Positions 35,627 through 44,457 of a stretch of DNA of 64,000 nucleotides are shown here, in pieces. Origin of the DNA: Halomonas meridiana (lineage in GTDB: Bacteria > Pseudomonadota > Gammaproteobacteria > Pseudomonadales > Halomonadaceae); the NCBI RefSeq assembly GCF_009846525.1, contig NZ_CP024621.1, positions 2,976,001-3,040,000 on the forward strand, written 5' to 3'. Both the position numbers and the translations under genes were made by a program. Numbering within the stretch: the stretch's first letter is position 1; each line of letters starts with the position of its first letter. The notes beneath the pieces are model-generated. The model had not been told where the DNA came from. It made no database searches and worked only from the letters and a program-made list of their open reading frames with translations.

Positions 35627-37123
35627 TTAACTACCCGATACGGAGCCTAGCGCCCCAAGGCAGTAGTACTTCGTTTCCAGGTACTCATCGATACCTGTAG
35701 CGCCACCTTCACGGCCAAGGCCGGACTGTTTGACGCCGCCGAAGGGCACGGGCGGGCCGGTCATCTTCACGGAATTGACGCTCACCATGCCGTACTCCAG
35801 CGCGCGCATCAGCTTCCAAATACGACGAATATCGTGGGTGTAGATGTATGCGGCCAAGCCGTATTCGGTGTCATTAGCCATCTCTATCACTTCGTCGTCG
35901 CTACTATAAGCGGTAATGCCGGCCACGGGGGCAAAGTTCTCTTCCCGCCATACTTTCATTTGCGGTGTCACACCGGTCAGCAGCACGGGCATAAAGAAGT
36001 TGTCGCCCGGCGCTTGGCTTTGGTCGCCCGCCACCATCGTAGCGCCTTGGGAGATCGCGTCGTCCACAATCGCGGCTGCTTTTTCGACCGCTTGGCGGTG
36101 AATGAGCGGGCCAAGATCAACTTCGCCGTGCAGGCCATTGCCCACGGTGAGGGCCGCCATACGCTCGGTGAACTGGGCCACGAACTCATCGTGAATCGAT
36201 TCGTGTACCAGAATCCGGTTAGCGGCAAGGCAGTCTTGCCCAGCGGTTTGGAACTTGGCCGCTACCGCCGCATAGGCGGCTTCTTTCGGGTCCATATCCG
36301 GCCCGACGATAAACGGCGCGTTGCCACCCAGCTCCAGCGAAAGACGCTTCACGGTGTTAGCGCTTTGCTCGATGAGCAGACGGCCAACGCGGGTGGAGCC
36401 GGTGAACGAGAGCGCACGAATAAGCGGTTCGCTGCACAAAATCTTGGAGACTTCCGCAGGCTCACCCAGCACCACGTTGAAAATACCTTCGGGAATGCCC
36501 GCTCGCTCAGCAAGCTCAGCCAGCGCCAGCGCCGAGAACGGCGTTTCGTTGGCGGGCTTCACAATCACCGGGCAGCCTGCGGCCAGCGCGGCAGCGGCTT
36601 TGCGGGTGATCATCGCCAGCGGGAAGTTCCAAGGCGTAATCATCGCGGCAATGCCCACCGGCTCTTTAATGGTGCCGAGCGATGCATTGGGAATGTGGCT
36701 AGGGATGGTCTCGCCGTAGGTGCGTTTGCCCTCTTCCGCGAACCAGCGCACGAAGCTTGCGCCATACTCTACTTCACCACGGGCATCGGGCAGCGGTTTG
36801 CCCTGCTCCAGGGTCATGATGGTCGCTAGGTCTTCGCGGTTGGCTTGAATCAGGTCGTACCACGCCAGCAGGCGTTCGCAACGCTCGTCGGCGCGCAGTG
36901 CCCGCCAGTGAACGAAGGCCGCTTCGGCTGCATCCACCGCCGCAGTGATTTGATTCGCCTCCAGCAACGGAATATGGCCAATGGCTTCGTTGGTGGCAGG
37001 ATCAAAGACGGCCTCTTCGCGGCCGCCTTCACCATGGGTCCACTTGCCGTTCACGTAGGCGTACTGCCGGAACAGGCGCGGGTCTTCCAGGCGTTTCACA
37101 AGCGTGGTTGATAGTGTGGTCAT
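35627..37123 (-). CDS. doeC: DoeC, aspartate-semialdehyde dehydrogenase of ectoine degradation
   Basis: A 498-residue aldehyde dehydrogenase of the succinate-semialdehyde dehydrogenase type. It contains FASVRWFAEE-like substrate region, MITPWNFPLAMITRKAAAALAAGCPVIVKPANETP, FTGSTRVGRLL, LSLELGGNAPFIV and TAGQDCLAANRILV with the catalytic Cys, then the C-terminal NDTEYGLAAYIYT and PFGGVKQSGLGREGG. In H. elongata DoeC oxidises aspartate semialdehyde to aspartate. I set the start at 37123, where GGGAGG precedes the ATG and the protein begins MTTLSTTLVKRLEDPRLFRQYAYVNGKW; longer open frame upstream is untranslated. Gene order supports the name. Confidence 0.9.
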   Translation of the reverse strand: MTTLSTTLVKRLEDPRLFRQYAYVNGKWTHGEGGREEAVFDPATNEAIGHIPLLEANQITAAVDAAEAAFVHWRALRADERCERLLAWYDLIQANREDLATIMTLEQGKPLPDARGEVEYGASFVRWFAEEGKRTYGETIPSHIPNASLGTIKEPVGIAAMITPWNFPLAMITRKAAAALAAGCPVIVKPANETPFSALALAELAERAGIPEGIFNVVLGEPAEVSKILCSEPLIRALSFTGSTRVGRLLIEQSANTVKRLSLELGGNAPFIVGPDMDPKEAAYAAVAAKFQTAGQDCLAANRILVHESIHDEFVAQFTERMAALTVGNGLHGEVDLGPLIHRQAVEKAAAIVDDAISQGATMVAGDQSQAPGDNFFMPVLLTGVTPQMKVWREENFAPVAGITAYSSDDEVIEMANDTEYGLAAYIYTHDIRRIWKLMRALEYGMVSVNSVKMTGPPVPFGGVKQSGLGREGGATGIDEYLETKYYCLGALGSVSGS

Positions 37124-37270
37124 GGGAACCTCCCCAGGTTGCAGCCAGTACGGTGAAGCCAAGTGAGGGCGACAAACCGTGCACATCAAAAGGGTTATCA
37201 CAGCGGCCCAATGGCCGCGCTGAATCGATGTGCCTAGCGTAAGGGAGAACCGCCACGAAGTGTTTTTGAA

Positions 37271-37298
37271 AGCGCCGGTGTTTTCCGGCACTTTTTTT
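37271..37298 (+). terminator. Terminator-like hairpin on the strand opposite doeX-doeC
   Basis: AGCGCCGG (37271-37278) and CCGGCACT (37285-37292) pair over eight positions with one mismatch, followed by TTTTTTT (37292-37298) on the plus strand. It lies in the 223-bp gap between doeX and doeC, but no plus-strand gene ends there, so if active it would end an antisense or small RNA. The doe genes themselves run the other way. Confidence 0.4.
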
Positions 37299-37346
37299 GT
37301 GGCAAGACGTTTTATGATGGTTTTTTTTGGCCGCAAGGCAAAGCGG

Positions 37347-37823
37347 CTAAAGCGCAGCGCTGGGGTCGATGCCAATCGGCTGATGCTTGACGGTCTTCGT
37401 CACGATATACGTAAAGTAGCGCTCAATGCCCGCCTCCGATACCAGCCACTTATCCATCAAGCGCTGGTAGCTATCAATGGTACGAGCTTCGAACTTCACG
37501 AGATAATCGACGCCGCCACCAACGGCCACGCACTCGGTCACCTCGGGGGTTTGCATCACCAAGGCTTCAAAGCGGGCAAAGCTTTCGGCGTTGTGCTGTT
37601 TGAGCTCAATCTGTACCCACACAGGGTTGCGCGGCACCAACACCTCTGCATTGATGCGCGCCGTATACCCTTCAATCACCCCGGCCTTTTCGAGGCGTTT
37701 CACCCGTTCCCAGCAGGGGCTAACGGACAGGTTAATCGCCTCGGCCAGCTTCGATTTGGTGATGCGCCCGTCCCGAGAGAGGATATCGAGGATTTTGAGA
37801 TCAAAACGGTCCAGTTTCATCAT
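37347..37823 (-). CDS. doeX: DoeX, Lrp/AsnC-family regulator of ectoine degradation
   Basis: A 158-residue Lrp/AsnC protein: N-terminal helix-turn-helix LDRFDLKILDILSRDGRITKSKLAEAINLSVSPCWERVKRLEKAG, then a RAM domain with VTECVAVGGGVDYLVKFEARTIDSYQRLMDKWL. It sits between doeB and doeC exactly as doeX does in Halomonas elongata, where the product binds the doeA promoter region. It begins eight bases after doeB ends. Either Met1 or Met2 (MMKLD) may be the start. Its effector is expected to be an ectoine breakdown product, but this is from family knowledge and not visible here. Confidence 0.9.
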   Translation of the reverse strand: MMKLDRFDLKILDILSRDGRITKSKLAEAINLSVSPCWERVKRLEKAGVIEGYTARINAEVLVPRNPVWVQIELKQHNAESFARFEALVMQTPEVTECVAVGGGVDYLVKFEARTIDSYQRLMDKWLVSEAGIERYFTYIVTKTVKHQPIGIDPSAAL

Positions 37824-37831
37824 GCCGGGGG

Positions 37832-38863
37832 CTACGCCTCCAGGCGTTCGACAACATCGGCGATCACCGCCAGGGTGTCCCCCATATTGATCAGCGACGG
37901 CGCACGGCGCGCCATGAGAATGCCGTCACGCTCGGCTTGGTAGGCCACCGGAGCCGTGCCGCTGCGGGTCATGTCGTAGACGTAGGCGATGGTTTGGCCT
38001 TTTTTCACTTCATCCCCCAGCGCCACTAAGAGCTCCAACACGCCGGAGTGTTGGCTCTGCACGTAGCAACTGGCATCCGGCATATCAAGGTACATCTGCC
38101 CGCCTTTGGGCATCTCCACTTCACCAGCTACCAAGCCGTAATGAATTAAGAAGTTGCGCACGCCACGCTCGGCAATGGCAATGCTTTGCGGCGTAGAGGT
38201 GCCGCCGCCGCCCAACTCAGTGGCCACAAACACTTTGCCCTGGCGCTCGCAAGCGGTGTCGAAAAGCTTTTCGGCATCCAGCTCAAACATCACCATGGCG
38301 TAAGGTGCACCAAACGCTTTGGCACCTTCTAAGGCTGCCTGCTGCTGCTTTTTGTCGTCCAATACGTGAGACGCACCAAACGGCAGGATATCCAGCGTGC
38401 GGCCGCCGGAGTGCAGGTCGAGCACCACATCGCTCATGGGCACCAGCACGCGGGTGAAGTAGTCGGCAATTTGCGAGGTCACCGTGCCGTTAGGGTCGCC
38501 AGGGAAGCTACGGTTCAGGTTGCCTTTGTCCATGGGCGAGGTGCGTTTGCCCGCCATCACCGCGGGAGTATTCATGCAGGGCACGATGATCACGCGACCG
38601 GTCACGTCTTCCGCTTTCAGCGTTGAGGAGAGCTTCAACAGCGAAGTGATGCCCTCGTACTCATCGCCATGGTTGCCGCCGGTGAGCAGTGCCGTGGGGC
38701 CTTCGCCATTCTTGACTACCGTGACGGGGATCATCACCGCGCCCCAAGCCGATTCATCGGTGGAGATTGGCAGCTTTAAAAAGCCGTGCTGCACGCCGTC
38801 GGCGTCGAAATCAACGGTGGCGGAAATGGGGCTTGGCCGCAGTTGGTTCGGTTGATGCGTCAT
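37832..38863 (-). CDS. doeB: DoeB, N-alpha-acetyl-L-2,4-diaminobutyrate deacetylase
   Basis: A 343-residue succinylglutamate desuccinylase/aspartoacylase-type zinc hydrolase. The zinc ligands are in TALLTGGNHGDEYEG (His and Glu) and LDLHSGGRTLDILPF (His); PCMNTPAVMAGKRTSPMDKGNLNRSFPG carries the substrate-binding Arg and Asn. ELGGGGTSTPQSIAIAERG follows with the catalytic Glu. The C-terminal beta-rich domain has GVLELLVALGDEVKKGQTIAYVYD. DoeB removes acetyl from the product of DoeA to give diaminobutyrate. It lies 25 bases after doeA and is clearly co-transcribed. Confidence 0.93.
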   Translation of the reverse strand: MTHQPNQLRPSPISATVDFDADGVQHGFLKLPISTDESAWGAVMIPVTVVKNGEGPTALLTGGNHGDEYEGITSLLKLSSTLKAEDVTGRVIIVPCMNTPAVMAGKRTSPMDKGNLNRSFPGDPNGTVTSQIADYFTRVLVPMSDVVLDLHSGGRTLDILPFGASHVLDDKKQQQAALEGAKAFGAPYAMVMFELDAEKLFDTACERQGKVFVATELGGGGTSTPQSIAIAERGVRNFLIHYGLVAGEVEMPKGGQMYLDMPDASCYVQSQHSGVLELLVALGDEVKKGQTIAYVYDMTRSGTAPVAYQAERDGILMARRAPSLINMGDTLAVIADVVERLEA

Positions 38864-38888
38864 TGTGTGTCCCTTGTCTTGTGCGCGG

Positions 38889-40088
38889 CTATTTAACGAA
38901 CAGCTGGCGGGGGAAGTTTGCCAGGGTTTCGCAGCCGTCTTCGGTAATGAGGATGCTTTCGGTGATTTCTAGGCCCCAGTCATCGACCCAGAGGCCCGGC
39001 ATGAAATGAAACGTCATGCCGGGCTGCAGGATGGTTTCATCCGAGGGGCGCAGGCTCATGGTGCGCTCGCCCCAGTCGGGCGGATAGGAGATCCCGATGG
39101 GGTAACCACAGCGGGCACCGCCACGGTCAAAGCCGTATTTATCCATCGCAGCCCCCAGCGCCATGGCGATATCTGCCGTGCGGTTGCCGGGCTTGGCAAC
39201 GGCTAAGCCGTTTTCGATCCCTTCCAATAGCGCCGATTCCGCACGAATGAAGTCGGTGGGAGGTGTGCCCAGAAAGACCGTGCGCGACATAGGGGCGTGG
39301 TAGCGTTTAAACACGCCAGCAATTTCGAAGAACGTGCCCTCTCCGGTACGAAACGGCGTGTCGTCCCAGGTTAAATGCGGGGCAGCTGCGTCTTTTCCGG
39401 TCGGCAGCATGGGCACGATGGCCGGGTAGTCACCACCGAATACTTTGCCGTTTTCGTCGATAAACCCTTCGATACCGACACGATAAATTTCTGATACCAG
39501 TTTGCTCTTGGGCAGGCCAGGTTCGATCACTTCAAGAATGCGCGAATGCATCCCTTCGACGATTTTGGCCGCAACCCGCATATAAGCAATTTCTTGGGGC
39601 GACTTGATCGCCCGGCACCAGTTGACCAGCGCGTTAGCATCCATAAACCGCGCATGGGGCAGCTCTTTCAATAGGCTCTGATACGCTTTGGCGGAGAAGT
39701 AGTAGTTGTCCATCTCCATGCCCACCACGCCGGTATGCCAACCACGGTCAGGCATAATCGATTGCGCCAGATACTCCATCGGGTGCATATCGGGGTTCTG
39801 GACGTAATAATCCGGGTAGTAGGTGATGTTGTCGGGATGAATCCAGCAAGTACGCAGCGCGCCGTTGGCATCCATACGGCGACCAAACCATACCGGCTCG
39901 CCTTCCAGCCCCACCAATACGCACTGGTGAACGTAAAATGACCAGCCATCGTAGCCGGTCAGCCACGCCATGTTGGAAGGGTCGCTGACGATCAGTACAT
40001 CGATGCCGCGAACGGCCATTTCAGTACGCACCTTCCACAGGCGGTTCGCATACTCTTCACGAGTGAAAGGCAGGGAAACCTCAGTCAT
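38889..40088 (-). CDS. doeA: DoeA, ectoine hydrolase
   Basis: DoeA opens the ectoine ring to N-alpha-acetyl-L-2,4-diaminobutyrate, the first step of ectoine use as a carbon and nitrogen source. The protein is an M24 creatinase/prolidase-type enzyme: creatinase N-domain with VSDPSNMAWLTGYDGWSFYVHQCVLV, then a pita-bread domain with GTFFEIAGVFKRYHAPMSRTVFLG, RCGYPIGISYPPDWGE and a late LEITESILI. I set the start at 40088 (MTEVSLPFTREEYANRL), which gives 399 residues, the size known for H. elongata DoeA; ATG at 40106 is in frame. It is the first gene of the doeABXCD set. Confidence 0.93.
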   Translation of the reverse strand: MTEVSLPFTREEYANRLWKVRTEMAVRGIDVLIVSDPSNMAWLTGYDGWSFYVHQCVLVGLEGEPVWFGRRMDANGALRTCWIHPDNITYYPDYYVQNPDMHPMEYLAQSIMPDRGWHTGVVGMEMDNYYFSAKAYQSLLKELPHARFMDANALVNWCRAIKSPQEIAYMRVAAKIVEGMHSRILEVIEPGLPKSKLVSEIYRVGIEGFIDENGKVFGGDYPAIVPMLPTGKDAAAPHLTWDDTPFRTGEGTFFEIAGVFKRYHAPMSRTVFLGTPPTDFIRAESALLEGIENGLAVAKPGNRTADIAMALGAAMDKYGFDRGGARCGYPIGISYPPDWGERTMSLRPSDETILQPGMTFHFMPGLWVDDWGLEITESILITEDGCETLANFPRQLFVK

Positions 40089-40401
40089 CGGGCAACTCGC
40101 CATCAAAGATCACTAAGAACCAGCACAAGCCAAAGTGGCTTGCCGCGCTGGGCCACAGGATCGACCTGGCCACCGCCGCTGTTGGCCCGCCAATGTCGTC
40201 TTAAGCCGATACTAGCACCCACCCTTGGTTGCCGGTCAAAACCTTTATGACAAAAATTTCATATGCCGTTAACGCCCCCTTCATTCGAATGTTGACAGCG
40301 CCTTTACGAGGTCAGCGTCAGGCATAGCGCGGGTTGCGCACGCCTATCGCTCTCACCCATGATAGTGGGCAACGGCATTGGGCAGATGATCAGGAGATGG
40401 T
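40089..40401. promoter_or_regulatory. Divergent doeA/ghrA intergenic region
   Basis: This 313-bp gap separates doeA (minus) and ghrA (plus) and holds no gene. Around 40234-40262 is an AT-rich patch with GGTCAAAACCTTTATGACAA; on the minus strand this shows TTGTCATAAAGG and TTTTGACC as repeated half-sites. That is a reasonable place for the doeA promoter and a DoeX (Lrp-type) site, but no exact consensus was matched. TTGACA at 40292 could be a -35 for ghrA without a clear -10. Confidence 0.4.
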
Positions 40402-41337
40402 ATGAAAATCGTGGTGCATATCGACGACGCAGAACAGTGGCAACACGCCATTGCCGAAGCGCTGCCTCAGGCGACCGTTCTCACCAGCGACGCGCCTGCT
40501 AGCGAGCGCATCAACGCCGACTACCTGGCCGTATGGAAAGCGCCAGCGCACCTTTTGCAGGAACAAACCCAGCTAAAAGGCATTATCAATCTAGGCGCAG
40601 GCGTCGATCATCTGCTCAAGACCCCCGGGCTGCCCAAAGACGTGCCCATCGTGAAATTGCGCGACGCGGGTATGAGCGAGCTCATGGCCGATTACGTGCT
40701 CTATGGCGTGCTGCACTTCTACCGCAGCATGGATCGCTACGCCGCGCAGCAGCCCACTGCTCGGTGGCAGCCCCATGCCGTGCCCGATAAAGCGAGCTGG
40801 CCAGTGGGCGTGTTGGGGCTAGGAGCCATCGGCAGCTATGTCGCCAGCGCTCTTCAACAGGCGGGCTTTCCCGTCTTGGGCTGGAGCCGCACGCCTAAAA
40901 AGATCAGCGGCGTGCGTTGCCTACACGGCGATGACGGGTTGAACGAGCTGTTGAGCCAAGTGCAAAGCGTGGTGACGATCCTGCCTGACACGGCAGCGAC
41001 TCGGCACATTCTCGACGCCCAGCGGCTGGCCCAACTGCCCAAAGGGGCAAGTGTCATCAATCCTGGGCGCGGTAGCTTGATCGATGAGCAGGCGCTGCTG
41101 AACGCGTTGGGTTCGGACGAGCATTCAGGTCATCTGCGCGGCGCGCTGTTGGATGTCTTCCATGAAGAGCCCCTGCCCGCTGACCACCCGTTATGGCAAC
41201 ACCCCAAGGTCCTCGTCACACCCCATATGGCGGCGCCCACGCCACTGAACGACGCCATCGATCAGGTGATCTCGTACCTGCATGCTTTCGATGCAGGGGA
41301 GCCACTGGCCACCGTGAACCCGGCAATGGGCTACTGA
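40402..41337 (+). CDS. ghrA: Glyoxylate/hydroxypyruvate reductase A
   Basis: A 311-residue D-isomer-specific 2-hydroxyacid dehydrogenase of the GhrA type. It reduces glyoxylate and hydroxypyruvate with NADPH. Features are IINLGAGVDHLLK (substrate loop), VGVLGLGAIGSYVASALQQAGFPVLGWSRTPK (cofactor fold), SVVTILPDTAATRHILDAQRLAQLPKGASVINPGRGSLIDEQALL with the catalytic Arg, LDVFHEEPLPADHPLWQHPKVLVTPHMAAPT with the catalytic Glu and His. GGAGATGG precedes the start. It is divergent from doeA; there is no obvious functional tie to ectoine breakdown. Confidence 0.92.
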   Translation: MKIVVHIDDAEQWQHAIAEALPQATVLTSDAPASERINADYLAVWKAPAHLLQEQTQLKGIINLGAGVDHLLKTPGLPKDVPIVKLRDAGMSELMADYVLYGVLHFYRSMDRYAAQQPTARWQPHAVPDKASWPVGVLGLGAIGSYVASALQQAGFPVLGWSRTPKKISGVRCLHGDDGLNELLSQVQSVVTILPDTAATRHILDAQRLAQLPKGASVINPGRGSLIDEQALLNALGSDEHSGHLRGALLDVFHEEPLPADHPLWQHPKVLVTPHMAAPTPLNDAIDQVISYLHAFDAGEPLATVNPAMGY

Positions 41338-41426
41338 CGGATCCCCCTGCGCTCGCTATACTCGCCCAAGGAACCAAGCGCTCGCTAAAGGCTCTTAGGA
41401 CAACAGACTGGATGGAGGAAGGGCCT

Positions 41427-42134
41427 TTGCATCACACACTCGCTCGTGCCGCGCAACGCGGCTTGATTGGCGCTGCTTTGGGTGCCCTGCTGATGACAAG
41501 CACTGCTGCGCTTGCCGATGACGGCGCGTCATTGGTGTCTCCACAACCGTTCGAGGCGCAGTACCGGCTAGAGATTCGCGGCTGGCCCGGCGCGACCATC
41601 ACGCATACGCTCACCAACGAGGGCTCGCACTGGTTGAGCGATATGAGCTTCTCCATTGCGGTGGCCCGCGGCCAGGAGCGCAGCCGCTTTTCGATTGACG
41701 ACGACAGCACTCATTCACTGCTCTACAACAGCAGCTATTCGCTCTTCGGTGTGGGTGACAGCTATCAGCTCAACGAGGGCGATATTAGCTCCATCGACCG
41801 TCAGGCCGCGCTTTTCGACCTCTCCCGCCGGGCAGGCACCGAGGGCTGCACAGAAAGCAGCCCCTGTGATATCAGCTTCGTGGACCATCGCGGGCGGGAC
41901 GAAAACTTTCAGTACTATGTGAATGCGCCCACCACAGCCCGCGTGCCTGCCGGTGAGTTCGAGGCCAAACAGGTCACGCTGATCGATGCCGAGAAGCCTG
42001 ATCGTCACCTGCTGATCAATTTTCATCCCGAATGGCCGGGACTCATCCTCTCTGCCACGTATGAGAAAGAGGGACGCAGACAAACGACGCTCACCATGAC
42101 CCAATTCAACCCCGCCGGGGGTAACGCTCCCTAA
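41427..42134 (+). CDS. DUF3108 domain periplasmic protein
   Basis: A secreted protein of about 235 residues with an N-terminal signal segment (GLIGAALGALLMTSTAALADDG) and a DUF3108 domain: FEAQYRLEIRGWPGATITHTLTNEG, SLFGVGDSYQLNEGDISS, CDISFVDHRGRDENFQYYV and DRHLLINFHPEWPGLILSATYEKEGR. The function of this family is unknown. I favour TTG at 41427 as start because GGAGGAAGG lies just upstream; ATG at 41412 would overlap that ribosome site. The stop codon directly abuts the start of lysO, so the two are translated together. Confidence 0.85.
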   Translation: MHHTLARAAQRGLIGAALGALLMTSTAALADDGASLVSPQPFEAQYRLEIRGWPGATITHTLTNEGSHWLSDMSFSIAVARGQERSRFSIDDDSTHSLLYNSSYSLFGVGDSYQLNEGDISSIDRQAALFDLSRRAGTEGCTESSPCDISFVDHRGRDENFQYYVNAPTTARVPAGEFEAKQVTLIDAEKPDRHLLINFHPEWPGLILSATYEKEGRRQTTLTMTQFNPAGGNAP

Positions 42135-43067
42135 ATGCTTTCTGGCCTATTGATCGTTTTATTGCCGCTATTTTTGGGCTACTTGGTACGTGTCCGTTCG
42201 ACCCGCTTGCTGAACCTGATCAACCGAGCCGTTAGCGGCTCGGTGTACCTGATTCTGCTGTTGATGGGTGTGAGCCTCGCCGGGCTTGAGAATTTGGGCA
42301 GCCAGCTCTCCCGCTTGGGTGGCAACGCCCTACTGCTATTTAGCATCACCACGCTGTTTAACTTAGCCGCACTATGGTGGCTTTCTCGGCGAGTGCGCTT
42401 AAGCGCGGGCGGCTCGCCGGTAGTGCAAGATGCGCCTACCAGCAAGCTGGCCGCCATGCAGGGCTCGCTGCTGCTGGTGGGCGTGGTGGCGGCGGGGGTC
42501 ACTGCGGGGCTGCTGCTTGGGCCAATGGTTGGCGAGGCGCTGTTCACCACCGCTGACTGGCTAGCCGAGTGGGTGCTGTACCTGCTGCTGGTGTTGATTG
42601 GCTGCCAGCTACGCAACTCCGGTATGCCGCTGAAGCAAATTTTGCTCAACCGCTTGGGGCTCGCCATTGCGGTCACGCTGGCCGTTAGCTCGCTGCTAGC
42701 GGGCTTGTTAGCCGCCCCGCTGCTTGCGCTGAGCTGGAACGAGGGCCTCGCGATGGCCTCAGGCTTCGGCTGGTACTCACTCTCAGCCATCCTGATTGGC
42801 GACCAGCTTGGCCCGCTGATGGGTGGTGTGGCGTTCTTCAACGACCTTACCCGCGAGCTACTGGCGTTTATCCTGATCCCGCTGGTCATTCACCGCCACA
42901 CCGCGCTGGCGATTGGCTACGGCGGGGCAACCTCCATGGATTTCACCCTGCCCGTCATCCAGCAGCACGGCGGCGTGGCCTGCGTGCCCATTGCCGTGGT
43001 GAGCGGCTTTATCCTCTCGCTGCTCTCCCCGCCGCTGATTCTGTTCTTTCTTTCGCTTTCGAGTTAG
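42135..43067 (+). CDS. lysO: LysO family L-lysine exporter (DUF340)
   Basis: A 310-residue integral membrane protein with about eight to nine helices. The N-terminal part (LSGLLIVLLPLFLGYLVRVRSTRLLNLINRAVSGSVYLILLLMGVSLAGLENLGSQL) and the C-terminal part (GFGWYSLSAILIGDQLGPLMGGVAFFNDLTRELLAFILIPLV, YGGATSMDFTLPVIQQHGGVACVPIAVVSGFILSLLSPPLILFFLS) match LysO (YbjE), which exports lysine and toxic lysine analogues in E. coli. The gene starts on the base after the DUF3108 stop. Placed in a region rich in amino-acid genes, an export role fits. Lysine as substrate is from homology. Confidence 0.9.
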   Translation: MLSGLLIVLLPLFLGYLVRVRSTRLLNLINRAVSGSVYLILLLMGVSLAGLENLGSQLSRLGGNALLLFSITTLFNLAALWWLSRRVRLSAGGSPVVQDAPTSKLAAMQGSLLLVGVVAAGVTAGLLLGPMVGEALFTTADWLAEWVLYLLLVLIGCQLRNSGMPLKQILLNRLGLAIAVTLAVSSLLAGLLAAPLLALSWNEGLAMASGFGWYSLSAILIGDQLGPLMGGVAFFNDLTRELLAFILIPLVIHRHTALAIGYGGATSMDFTLPVIQQHGGVACVPIAVVSGFILSLLSPPLILFFLSLSS

Positions 43068-43142
43068 CACGCACGGGCGCTCCTTGGTTAGGATACGCAG
43101 CAAGCGCATACCCTCTTTGATGACCAAGGACGCCTACCCGCC

Positions 43143-44372
43143 ATGCTCAACGGAATCTGGTTAAGCTTCTTTATTGCCGCCTTTGCGGCATCGCTCTGGC
43201 AGTGGCTGGTGGGTGGCGACAGCGACGTGTTTGCCCGCTTGGTGCAGTCGCTGTTCGATATGGCAAAAGTGAGCGTCGATATTATCTTGGTGCTGCTGGG
43301 CACCATGACGCTGTGGCTGGGGTTTCTTTCCATTGCCGAAAAGGCGGGGTTGATACGACTACTGGGGCGGGTACTCGACCCGCTGTTTAGCCGCTTGATG
43401 CCAGAAGTGCCCCGTGGCCACCCGGCCATGGGGCTAATCAGCATGAACTTTGCGGCGAACATTCTCGGCCTGGATAACGCCGCCACGCCGATCGGCATTA
43501 AAGCGATGCATTCGCTGCAAAGCCTTAATCCCAGCAGTGAGACCGCCAGCAACGCGCAAATCCTGTTTTTAGTGCTTAACACGTCGTCGCTCACCCTGCT
43601 GCCCGTCACTATTTTTATGTACCGAGCCCAGCAGGGAGCCGCCGACCCGACGCTGGTATTTTTACCGATCTTGTTAGCGACAAGCGCCTCTAGCCTGGCT
43701 GGGCTGTTGGCGGTAGCGGTGATGCAGCGTTTAAAGCTCTGGCACCCGGTCGTGTTGGCCTATTTAGTGGCGGCTGCGTTAGCGTTAGGGCTATTGATCA
43801 CTACCTTAGCGGGGATGTCCGCTCAGGCGCTAGCGGCGGCCTCAACCCTAGTGGGCAATTTGACCCTATTTAGCATTGTTATCATGTTCTTAGTCGTTGG
43901 CGCGCTGCGCGGAGTGAAGGTATACGACGCCTTTATCGAAGGGGCTAAAGAGGGCCTGAGCTTTACCATCACCCTACTGCCCTACCTGATTGCCATGCTG
44001 GTAGCCGTGGGAGTGCTGCGCGCCAGCGGCGTGCTGGATGCCGGGCTTGGCGGTATCCGCTGGCTGGTTGAGGGCATCGGCTGGGACACCCGCTTTGTGG
44101 ATGCGCTGCCCACCGCCTTTGTGAAGCCCCTCTCCGGCAGTGGCTCCCGTGCCATGATGATTGAAACCATGAACACCTTTGGTGTCGATAGCTTCCCTGG
44201 GCTACTGGCGGCCACCTTCCAAGGCAGCACCGAAACCACGTTTTACGTGCTGGCGGTTTACTTCGGTGCCGTAGGCATCACCCGCATTCGCCACGGCTTG
44301 GGCTGCGCGTTAGTAGCCGACGCGTCGGGCATTACTACCGCCATTGTTGTGTGTTACTGGTTCTTTGGTTAA
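43143..44372 (+). CDS. Fused SpmA/SpmB-like nucleoside recognition domain membrane protein
   Basis: A 409-residue membrane protein with two nucleoside-recognition (Gate) halves that are separate spore maturation proteins SpmA and SpmB in Bacillus. The first half has MNGIWLSFF-like start, FDMAKVSVDIILVLLGTMTLWLGFLSIAEKAGL, HPAMGLISMNFAANILGLDNAATPIGIKAMHSLQSLN (SpmA motif). The second has EGAKEGLSFTITLLPYLIAMLVAVGVLRASG, PLSGSGSRAMMIE and FQGSTETTFYVLAVYFGAVGI (SpmB motif). Such fused genes are common in non-sporulating proteobacteria with unknown function, perhaps solute transport. It lies 75 bases after lysO. Confidence 0.88.
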   Translation: MLNGIWLSFFIAAFAASLWQWLVGGDSDVFARLVQSLFDMAKVSVDIILVLLGTMTLWLGFLSIAEKAGLIRLLGRVLDPLFSRLMPEVPRGHPAMGLISMNFAANILGLDNAATPIGIKAMHSLQSLNPSSETASNAQILFLVLNTSSLTLLPVTIFMYRAQQGAADPTLVFLPILLATSASSLAGLLAVAVMQRLKLWHPVVLAYLVAAALALGLLITTLAGMSAQALAAASTLVGNLTLFSIVIMFLVVGALRGVKVYDAFIEGAKEGLSFTITLLPYLIAMLVAVGVLRASGVLDAGLGGIRWLVEGIGWDTRFVDALPTAFVKPLSGSGSRAMMIETMNTFGVDSFPGLLAATFQGSTETTFYVLAVYFGAVGITRIRHGLGCALVADASGITTAIVVCYWFFG

Positions 44373-44457
44373 GAAGTGACTCTCACGCTTTCGTTCACTG
44401 GTGACAGCGTCTACCTTTCAAGGCCACGCCAAACCATTCATGGACGAAAGGTGAATC

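Noticed and set aside
35834-36829. A 331-codon open frame on the plus strand opposite doeC
   Set aside because: It is a mirror frame of a GC-rich, well-conserved aldehyde dehydrogenase gene; its translation is rich in Arg, His and Gly with no recognisable domain.
43143-44372. Evidence of sporulation from the SpmA/SpmB-like protein
   Set aside because: Fused SpmAB-like proteins occur widely in non-sporulating proteobacteria; no other sporulation gene is present.
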